Source: Calditrichaeota bacterium AABM5.125.24
GTDB lineage: Bacteria; Electryoneota; AABM5-125-24; Hatepunaeales; Hatepunaeaceae
Length of the DNA: 16,779 bases
Assembly (NCBI GenBank): GCA_002127415.1
Contig: MWJR01000100.1
Coordinates: 1 to 16,779, forward strand
Direction of reading: 5' to 3'
The notes below the pieces were generated by a model, which ran no database searches, had not been told where the DNA came from, and saw nothing but the letters and a program-made list of their open reading frames with translations. Shown in pieces: positions 7,977 through 12,892 of the stretch. The position numbers were made by a program, and so were the translations under genes. The stretch's first letter is position 1. Every line of letters starts with the position of its first letter.

Positions 7977-8870
7977 TTATGTTTCCTTGCCTGGTGAGCT
8001 CTTCCATCGGCGGTGCAGCCAGAGCCACTGTTCGGGGTGGCGCCGCACTTCGGTCTCAAGGCGGCGGGTTATCTGTTGCATTATCTTCTCTTCATCGTGG
8101 TCTCGCTCCCCGGTGAGGTCGGTGAAATGCATCTCCTCGAGGGTCACCCGGTATCTTCCATCCCTTCCTACCGGCGCTGTGCTGAAGATTATCGGCACGC
8201 CGGTTCTCAGATGGAACAACGCCGGTCCGCGCGGGATTGAGGCCGGTCGTCCGAAGAACGGCACGAATACACCAGCCTCGCCGGCGTCCTGGTCGCACAG
8301 TATCGCCACCGCCCGGTTACGCCTGAGCGCTGACAGGACTCCCCGGACCGCCTTATCCCGCCGCACGGTCTCAACCCCGACCGAACGCCTCATCCGGTCG
8401 AGCCATCTGTCGACCAGCGGGTTGGTCTGATCGGCTACCACGTAGGTCACCGGGTATCCCATCCGGGCTATACAGCCGCCCATCCACTCCCAGTTGCCGA
8501 AGTGTCCTGAGACGACGATGGCCCCCTTGCCCTGCTTAAGCGCATCCTCAAGCACAACCTGCCGGGTCAGATCCACCCACCTGCTGATGGAAGCCCTGTC
8601 CATCCGGGGGAGGCGCGCCAGCTCAGCACCCACCCGCGCGAAATGACGCCAGCAACGTGAGTAGAGTCTTCCCAATTCCCGCCGGCTCATGTCGGGGAAA
8701 GCATGCTTCATGTTGTCTAAAGCCACATCCCGCCGGAGTCGAATCACATGCGCCGCCACCAGGCCGATGGCCTCTGCGAGCAACCTCGCTAATCTCAGCG
8801 GCAGCCATCTGAAAACACAAGCCGCAGCCTCAACAGAGACAGATTCGATACTGGCCCGGATAGGGTTCAT
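7977..8870 (-). CDS. Lipid A biosynthesis-type acyltransferase (HtrB/LpxL family)
   Basis: A 297-residue inner-membrane acyltransferase of the LpxL/HtrB family, close to the usual family length. These enzymes add a secondary acyl chain to lipid A or related lipids. The catalytic HX4E motif is HFGNWE (H123, E128) in VSGHFGNWEW. Other family marks are the DNMKHAFPDMS segment (52-62), LCDQDAGEAGVFVPFFGRPA with a typical DQ, and PEQWLWLHRRWK near the C-terminus. The N-terminus is hydrophobic and helical. The start ATG (8868-8870) has no clear ribosome site. The exact acceptor and position cannot be read from the sequence. It is followed by prfA with 146 bp between, which includes repeats. Confidence 0.88.
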   Translation of the reverse strand: MNPIRASIESVSVEAAACVFRWLPLRLARLLAEAIGLVAAHVIRLRRDVALDNMKHAFPDMSRRELGRLYSRCWRHFARVGAELARLPRMDRASISRWVDLTRQVVLEDALKQGKGAIVVSGHFGNWEWMGGCIARMGYPVTYVVADQTNPLVDRWLDRMRRSVGVETVRRDKAVRGVLSALRRNRAVAILCDQDAGEAGVFVPFFGRPASIPRGPALFHLRTGVPIIFSTAPVGRDGRYRVTLEEMHFTDLTGERDHDEEKIMQQITRRLETEVRRHPEQWLWLHRRWKSSPGKET

Positions 8871-8909
8871 TTAAGTATGGTTGCCTTAACACCCCGACTT
8901 ATACAGTGG

Positions 8910-8945
8910 CGCAGACATTCCTGTCTGCGTTCACCCGAAGGGTGA
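8910..8945. repeat. Two small hairpins
   Basis: CGCAGACA, loop TTCC, TGTCTGCG (8910-8929) is followed directly by TCACCC, loop GAA, GGGTGA (8931-8945). The first keeps the ACA-TTCC-TGT centre seen at 114-123, with different outer bases. They lie 40 bp upstream of the acyltransferase start. Confidence 0.6.
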
Positions 8946-9044
8946 GCATAGCGGACTGGCCTGGCTACCATCTTCTCATATTTGACGCTTCAAACACCGA
9001 CCATACCTGTTATTATTAATCAGGGCACTCTATTGTAAACACTT

Positions 9045-9178
9045 GTCACACCGGCGAAGCATGCCCCTGCGAAAGCAGGGGGCCGGTATCCAGACGAATT
9101 CGGGCTTGTCTGGATTCCGACCCCGGATCAAGTCCGGGGCAGGCTCTACGTCGGAATGACAGTCCGGCAGCTGCCGGA
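9045..9178. repeat. Cluster of nested palindromes in the 8871-9232 intergenic region
   Basis: Hairpins in order: CCCCTGC-GAAA-GCAGGGG (9064-9081); TCCAGAC and GTCTGGA arms (9089-9115); ATTCCGAC (9114-9121) pairing with GTCGGAAT (9150-9157) and enclosing CCCCGGA-TCAAG-TCCGGGG (9121-9139); the perfect 16-bp palindrome TCCGGCAGCTGCCGGA (9163-9178). GGCCGGTATCCAGACGA (9081-9097) recurs inverted at 16419-16435. The GAATGACA and TCCAGA words are typical of the intergenic repeats widespread in bacteria. I see no gene in 8871-9232. Confidence 0.75.
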
Positions 9179-9232
9179 TCAATGTCAACTATAAAATGCC
9201 CCCATTAATATATTGCTGTCCAGAGCCTCTAA

Positions 9233-10564
9233 TCACGGCCGACAGGTGAACAGGTATTCCTCAGTGCGCATCCGCTTGGCCTGTCCGAGCTTTGAGTGCA
9301 CCGACGAAAGCTGCCTGAATTCGATCTTCTCGGAAGGATAGTGCCCTTCGAGAATGCCCCGGAAGGCTTCACAATCCGGCACCACCCCTCCCCGCGAGTA
9401 GCTCACAACCAGAACCACCCCGGCTTCACGGGCGGTCTGACAGACCTGTCCCACCGCCCCCGCCACCTTGTCCTTGTGTGCGAACGGCGATTGATGGCGT
9501 CCGGTGCGATACCTACCGGTGTAAGCGATCTCCGGATAATCGTAGAGCACCAGCGTCTCAATCAGGTGGTAGAAACGCGAGTAGTGCCCCTGCGAGTAGG
9601 GCGGGTCGAGATACACCACCTTTGCCTGCTTGATATATTCATACACCTCCCGCATAAAGGCCACAAAGTCCTCGTTCATAGTGATGTGCGGTGCATACGG
9701 GGAGGGGTTCTTTGAAAGGGCCGACTCTAATCCTGCCACCTTGGTCAAAAACAGCTCATAAAGAGGGATGCGCCGCTGAGCGACAAGATAGTCGCGGTTG
9801 TGCTGACTGACCCTCTGGAAGGCCGCCCAGTGACCCGGGCCGGGATTGATCCGGTTGAGCACCGCTATCAGGCCAGACAGCAGCAGGCAGCGCAGGCCAA
9901 ACGGGTCAAGTCCCAGATCACCATTATCGAGGATCCACTCGTCGCACAGCTTGTCGATGGCATAGCGCAGCGAATCCAGCTCAATGCACTGCCGGACGCC
10001 GAGGTAGCTGTTCGCATAATAAAGCGAAAACAGACTGTAGGGCTCGAGCTTGTTGAAGGCCCGGTATGCTGCAATCCGCTGCGGTTTGAACAGCAGTAGA
10101 TACTCTTCCGGCCAGTCGGTGGCGTCGGTCGAGCGCATAAAATAGGGGTGGCCTTCGCAGAAGTCGCGGTAATCTTCCCAGTCGGGGCGTTCATCCGTAT
10201 CCCTTGACAACATCACCTTCTCCCGGCGCAGCCCAGGTTCAAACAGCTCCTCGAGGTGACGTCCGTTGATCCGGTAGTATCGTTTGAAGGCTTCACGCAG
10301 AGCACCTTCAAACTGGGGTTGAGGGTTATAGTTGAGCAGAGTGTGCCCGATGACCAGCGAGTAGCGCTGGATGTCGTTGGAGACTATCCGGCACCGCTGC
10401 TTCATCGCGTAGCCGATGGTGTGCGTGCCGGCCATCAGATCGACGGTTATATCGCCAGGCTCGGTCAGCCGCGTCAGCTCGTCGGCCACAAACGGAAGGA
10501 TAGCCTTCTTTGAGCCCATATACTTGGTGACCACCAGGGTCGGGTAAGGGTTGCCTGTATCCAC
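9233..10564 (-). CDS. Orphan D12-class adenine-specific DNA methyltransferase
   Basis: A 443-residue N6-adenine methyltransferase of the D12 (Dam-like, alpha order) class. Motif X KYMGSK (14-19) comes first, then the SAM-binding motif I region VDLMAGTHTIGY (41-52) and SNDIQ, a long middle section (80-310) that should hold the target recognition domain, and the catalytic DPPY (320-323) in VVYLDPPYSQGHYS. It is much longer than E. coli Dam. The only usable start is GTG (10562-10564); no ribosome site is seen and a palindromic repeat ends 15 bp upstream. No restriction enzyme is nearby, so it is probably a solitary methylase with a regulatory or protective role, which is inferred. The recognition sequence cannot be read from the protein. 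Confidence 0.85.
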   Translation of the reverse strand: MDTGNPYPTLVVTKYMGSKKAILPFVADELTRLTEPGDITVDLMAGTHTIGYAMKQRCRIVSNDIQRYSLVIGHTLLNYNPQPQFEGALREAFKRYYRINGRHLEELFEPGLRREKVMLSRDTDERPDWEDYRDFCEGHPYFMRSTDATDWPEEYLLLFKPQRIAAYRAFNKLEPYSLFSLYYANSYLGVRQCIELDSLRYAIDKLCDEWILDNGDLGLDPFGLRCLLLSGLIAVLNRINPGPGHWAAFQRVSQHNRDYLVAQRRIPLYELFLTKVAGLESALSKNPSPYAPHITMNEDFVAFMREVYEYIKQAKVVYLDPPYSQGHYSRFYHLIETLVLYDYPEIAYTGRYRTGRHQSPFAHKDKVAGAVGQVCQTAREAGVVLVVSYSRGGVVPDCEAFRGILEGHYPSEKIEFRQLSSVHSKLGQAKRMRTEEYLFTCRP

Positions 10565-10579
10565 TTGGTAATTGGGGAT

Positions 10580-10608
10580 GTAGGGGCGATGTTAAACATC
10601 GCCCCTAC
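10580..10608. repeat. 29-bp GCGATGTT palindromic element, copy 1
   Basis: Perfect 14-bp arms GTAGGGGCGATGTT and AACATCGCCCCTAC around a single A. The same element is at 12309-12337 (with compensatory changes) and 13391-13419 (inside cvpA). It would lie in the leader of the methyltransferase mRNA. Confidence 0.9.
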
Positions 10609-10630
10609 TTAATAAGGAATGTTTAGGCAC

Positions 10631-10657
10631 ATGCGCGGCAAGAGTGCCGCACCTACC
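10631..10657. repeat. GCGCGGCAAGAG repeat, half of the composite element
   Basis: The 27 bp from ATGCGCGGCAAGAG to GCACCTACC are identical to 12827-12853, and 12352-12373 is a third copy. The core is a hairpin GCGGCA-AGAG-TGCCGC. Confidence 0.85.
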
Positions 10658-10688
10658 AGGAATTAAGATGAGCGTCACAGGGCAAATG

Positions 10689-10815
10689 GTAGGCCCGACA
10701 CTCCCCAGCCTTCGCTGGGGCAGGCCCTGCCGGGCAAATGCGCGTGTAGGCCCGACACTATTGTCGGGCACAGCTGTCCATATTTAGGTTCATTAGCGTC
10801 ATCATCGTCATAGCA
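10689..10815. repeat. Composite palindromic repeat with tail
   Basis: GTAGGCCCGACACT (10689-10702), hairpin CCCCAGC-CTTC-GCTGGGG (10703-10720), GGCAGGCCCTGCC, then a second GTAGGCCCGACACT unit (10746 on) with TGTCGGGCACAGCT and a tail ending in TCATCATCGTCATAGCA. The second unit plus tail recurs at 11714-11775. This fills most of the DNA between the methyltransferase and the possible gene remnant. Confidence 0.75.
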
Positions 10816-10817
10816 AA

Positions 10818-11048
10818 TCAATCAGGCGCTATTTTAGACCTGCCACACCAGACAACACCAAAGCCTCGTCCCGCCGGGGCGGGCCTTGCAACGACAGGAT
10901 TCTTGGACAGACTGTAAAGCACAATTTCTATCTTGTAAAGATCTCCTTCGTTGTGGCCCAATGTGTAATTTACTGTAAAAAATCCTGTTATATCGGATCC
11001 GAGCCGGAAAGCGGCTTCCAATATAGTTAAATGCCCCGGAATAGTCAA
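10818..11048 (-). pseudogene. Possible gene remnant truncated by a repeat
   Basis: An open frame whose first 50 codons look like protein (TILEAAFRLGSDITGFFTVN, then a GDLYKIEIVLYSLSKN stretch). The frame stays open about 20 codons upstream of the TTG at 11048 (reading HGQDRIISVSDPNPGKF) before a TAA near 11115. The last 25 residues are encoded by a GC-rich palindromic repeat (CCCGCC-GG-GGCGGG, 10870-10883), so the original C-terminus seems lost. There is no ATG and no ribosome site. It may be the relic of a secreted protein; chance is not excluded. Confidence 0.3.
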
Positions 11049-11278
11049 GAACTTACCAGGATTCGGATCCGATACTGAAATGATCCTATCCTGTCCATGC
11101 AGACAAAGCTTCTTAATTTACCGGCCGGTGGGCTTAACATCTGGCGGTAACAGTAAGAATTTGACTATATTATGCAGGGAGGAAAGCCAGGTGATCGCCC
11201 GGGATTAACAGAGGGGGATGAATTTGGGTGATGCCAATCGCTGTTCCTGCTGGCGGAGGAGATTTACTGGATTAAACC
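11049..11278. other. Intergenic DNA before rnhA, little recognisable
   Basis: This stretch contains the palindrome TCGGATCCGA (11063-11072), a second copy of which lies at 10993-11002, exactly 70 bp away. A GGAGGA (11255-11260) precedes rnhA. I see no convincing promoter pair or RNA gene. Confidence 0.5.
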
Positions 11279-11713
11279 TTGAAGGTATCAGGTCAGGTCA
11301 ACATCTACACCGACGGCGCCTGCCGAGGGAACCCCGGACCGGGGGGCTGGGGAGCGGTGTTGCTGTGGGGAGGCAAACGCCGCGAAATCTCCGGTAGGGA
11401 ACCGTTCACCACCAATAACCGTATGGAGCTGACAGCCGCCGTCAGAGCCCTGGAGGCCCTGAAGCGGTCGGTTGAGGTTGTGATTCACTCAGACTCGAAA
11501 TATGTCGTGAAGGGGATGACCGAGTGGCTGGCGAACTGGCGGAGCAGAGGGTGGCGAAGGGCCGGTGGACGCCTGGAGAACCGCGATCTGTGGGAGCGAC
11601 TCGCCGAACTGGACGAACAGCACCGGGTGCGCTGGCGATGGGTGAAGGGGCACTCAGACGACCCGCTTAATGAACGGGCTCACCAGTTGGCTACAGAAGC
11701 CATACCGGAATAA
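11279..11713 (+). CDS. rnhA: Ribonuclease HI with an Asp-to-His change at the fourth catalytic site
   Basis: A 144-residue type 1 RNase H that cleaves the RNA strand of RNA-DNA hybrids. Catalytic residues are D12 (IYTDGACRGNPGPGGWG), E50 (NNRMELTAA) and D72 (VIHSDSKYV), with the conserved His H125 (WVKGHSDD). The fourth carboxylate, D134 in E. coli (NERCDELA), aligns with H135 here (NERAHQLA, codon CAC). E. coli D134H is known to keep activity and gain stability, so the enzyme is probably active. The start is TTG (11279-11281), the only start codon after an in-frame TAA at 11273; GGAGGA lies 18 nt upstream, rather far. A palindromic repeat begins directly at the stop codon. Confidence 0.95.
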   Translation: MKVSGQVNIYTDGACRGNPGPGGWGAVLLWGGKRREISGREPFTTNNRMELTAAVRALEALKRSVEVVIHSDSKYVVKGMTEWLANWRSRGWRRAGGRLENRDLWERLAELDEQHRVRWRWVKGHSDDPLNERAHQLATEAIPE

Positions 11714-11775
11714 GTAGGACCGACACTCCTGTCGGGCACAGCTTTATTGATTTAGGCTCATCATCGTCATAGCAG
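11714..11775. repeat. Composite palindromic repeat with tail, second copy
   Basis: GTAGGACCGACACTCCTG, TCGGGCACAGCT, then a tail ending in CTCATCATCGTCATAGCA. It matches 10746-10815 with an indel in the tail and abuts the rnhA TAA without a spacer. Confidence 0.8.
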
Positions 11776-11798
11776 TTAGATTTAACCTAAAATCACCG

Positions 11799-11829
11799 AT
11801 TGTGGCACAATGGACTGCCAGAATGGCAG
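11799..11829. promoter_or_regulatory. Two inverted repeats upstream of the thioredoxin gene
   Basis: ATTGTG-G-CACAAT (11799-11811) is a short perfect operator-like palindrome. CTGCCA-GAA-TGGCAG (11815-11829) is a small hairpin. GTGGCACA recurs at 11852. No protein that binds them can be named and no clear promoter hexamers are seen. Confidence 0.3.
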
Positions 11830-11895
11830 CCTTTCCGGCAGTATCTCCATCGTGGCACAGCAGATATATCCACCATTTCAATACAGGAGTAATTG

Positions 11896-12222
11896 ATGTC
11901 GAAGGAAGTATTACTAACAGAAAGTGAGTTCGACCAAACAATAGCTCAATCAGAGCTGCCAATTCTGGTTGATTTCTGGGCTCCCTGGTGTGCCCCCTGT
12001 CATTTTGTAGGACCCATTGTATCGCAGATCGCAGAAGAGCGCAAAGAGAGCCTGATGATCGGCAAGCTGAATGTGGATGAAAATCCAAATATTGCCCGCC
12101 GCTATGGCATAAGTGGTATCCCCACCTTAATTCTGTTTAAGAACGGCAAGCCGGTCGAACGGATCGTAGGCGCGCTGCCGAAGGAGATGCTGGAGCAGGC
12201 CCTTGAGCCGCACCTGAAATGA
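11896..12222 (+). CDS. Thioredoxin with a WCAPC active site
   Basis: A 108-residue single-domain thioredoxin that reduces protein disulfides in the cytoplasm (no signal peptide). The active site is FWAPWCAPC (W31, C32, A33, P34, C35), and the cis-proline is P76 in ISGIPTLILF. The standard thioredoxin has CGPC; CAPC is a less common variant that can shift redox potential. The ATG at 11896 has AGGAG 6 nt upstream, which decides against the TTG one codon earlier. It is followed 19 bp after the stop by a strong terminator, so it is likely transcribed alone. Confidence 0.95.
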   Translation: MSKEVLLTESEFDQTIAQSELPILVDFWAPWCAPCHFVGPIVSQIAEERKESLMIGKLNVDENPNIARRYGISGIPTLILFKNGKPVERIVGALPKEMLEQALEPHLK

Positions 12223-12241
12223 ACCCGGATGCCAAAGGTCC

Positions 12242-12278
12242 AGCTCCCCCTCCGGAAGTTGGAGGGGGAGCTTTTTTT
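12242..12278 (+). terminator. Rho-independent terminator of the thioredoxin gene
   Basis: A perfect 12-bp stem, AGCTCCCCCTCC with GGAGGGGGAGCT (12242-12253 and 12261-12272), loop GGAAGTT, and seven T residues (12272-12278). Confidence 0.95.
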
Positions 12279-12308
12279 ATGAAGGTTAATCCCGAATGCG
12301 GGGGGGAT

Positions 12309-12376
12309 GTAGTGGCGATGTTAAACATCGCCACTACTCCTGTCGGGCAAGTGCGCGGCAAGAGTGCCGCACCCAC
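12309..12376. repeat. 29-bp palindrome copy 2 nested in a composite repeat
   Basis: Arms GTAGTGGCGATGTT and AACATCGCCACTAC around A (12309-12337). Relative to copies 1 and 3 the fifth base is T in place of G and its partner is A in place of C, so pairing is kept. It runs directly into TCCTGTCGGGCAAG and the GCGGCA-AGAG-TGCCGC hairpin of the composite repeat, as if the 29-mer replaced its left arm. Confidence 0.85.
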
Positions 12377-12429
12377 ATTGGTTAAGCCGTAATAACTCCT
12401 TCAACTGCAACGCAAACCAATCTATGAAC

Positions 12430-12458
12430 TTGACCCAAACGCAATTGGTGATTATATT
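12430..12458 (+). promoter_or_regulatory. Sigma-70-type promoter of rpsU
   Basis: -35 TTGACC (12430-12435), a 17-nt spacer and -10 TATATT (12453-12458). Transcription should start near 12465, giving a leader of about 90 nt. Confidence 0.65.
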
Positions 12459-12469
12459 TACACTTCGTT

Positions 12470-12495
12470 TGAACTGCATCTCCTTATGCAGTTCA
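12470..12495 (+). promoter_or_regulatory. Leader hairpin with a CTCCTT loop before rpsU
   Basis: A perfect 10-bp inverted repeat, TGAACTGCAT and ATGCAGTTCA, with loop CTCCTT (12480-12485). It starts about 5 nt from the predicted mRNA 5' end. CUCCUU is the anti-Shine-Dalgarno sequence of 16S rRNA, next to which ribosomal protein bS21 sits, and it can pair with GGAG at 12513 or AAGG before rpsU. It may be an autoregulatory element or a 5' stabilising hairpin; the hairpin itself is certain as sequence. Confidence 0.6.
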
Positions 12496-12521
12496 GTCCG
12501 CATTCAATCACCGGAGGTTTA

Positions 12522-12569
12522 ATGGTTCATCCGTTCTTATTCAAAAGGTTGTTTTATGCCGCATATTAA
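12522..12569 (+). CDS. Possible 15-codon leader peptide overlapping rpsU
   Basis: MVHPFLFKRLFYAAY, preceded by the strongest ribosome site of the region (CCGGAGG, 12511-12517, 4 nt from the ATG). It ends in TAA at 12567-12569, 14 bp inside rpsU in another frame, so ribosomes finishing it would be placed on the rpsU start. Translation is not proved. Confidence 0.4.
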   Translation: MVHPFLFKRLFYAAY

Positions 12570-12759
12570 GATTCGTGAAGGTGAGCCCTTCGAACGGGCC
12601 TTCAAACGATTCACCAAGGCCTGTGAGAAGTGTGGGTTGATGGCGGAGATCCGCAAGCATCAACGGTATATGAAGCCGTCGGAGGCTCGCAAACGCAAGT
12701 CCGCCGCAGCCCGCAGAAAATGGAAGAAGATGATGCGGTTTCAGCGAAATATGAGCTGA
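12556..12759 (+). CDS. rpsU: 30S ribosomal protein bS21
   Basis: A 67-residue, very basic protein with the bS21 pattern: IKIREGEPFERAFKRFTKAC at the N-terminus, then the basic tail YMKPSEARKRKSAAARRKWKK. bS21 binds the small subunit near the 3' end of 16S rRNA and helps in mRNA selection. The ATG has only AAAAGG 8 nt upstream, weaker than the GGAGG before the overlapping leader ORF, so translational coupling is plausible. The CEKCGLMAEIRKHQ stretch (23-36) holds a CxxC pair, but no partner pair completes a zinc site. Confidence 0.95.
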   Translation: MPHIKIREGEPFERAFKRFTKACEKCGLMAEIRKHQRYMKPSEARKRKSAAARRKWKKMMRFQRNMS

Positions 12760-12800
12760 TTTCGTTCAGATTCCTTAGCTCAGGTGAAGCACAGAGTATG

Positions 12801-12852
12801 GTAGGCCCGACACTCATGTCGGGCAGATGCGCGGCAAGAGTGCCGCACCTAC
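12801..12852. repeat. Complete composite palindromic element
   Basis: Short outer arms GTAGG and CCTAC enclose two hairpins: CCCGACA-CTCA-TGTCGGG and GCGGCA-AGAG-TGCCGC, joined by CAGATGC. It is the most complete copy of the family in the window and lies between rpsU and cvpA. Confidence 0.85.
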
Positions 12853-12859
12853 CTTTAGA

Positions 12860-12880
12860 GCCAAAAGCCCAAAGCCCAAC
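12860..12880. repeat. Heptanucleotide repeats upstream of cvpA
   Basis: Three 7-mers head to tail: GCCAAAA, GCCCAAA, GCCCAAC, ending 12 bp before the cvpA ATG. Confidence 0.65.
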
Positions 12881-12892
12881 CAAGAGTATTCG

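Noticed and set aside
11211..11400. Plus-strand ORF starting MNLGDANRCSCW
   Set aside because: It overlaps rnhA in another frame, turns into an Arg/Pro-rich shadow and has no correctly spaced ribosome site.
11801..11816. TGGCAC...TGC resembling a sigma-54 promoter before the thioredoxin gene
   Set aside because: The spacing between GG and GC is 11, not 10, and the sequence is better explained as two inverted repeats.
12827..12892. 22-codon N-terminal extension of cvpA
   Set aside because: It is encoded by the composite repeat and heptamers; the membrane protein begins naturally at MTIYDVV (12893).
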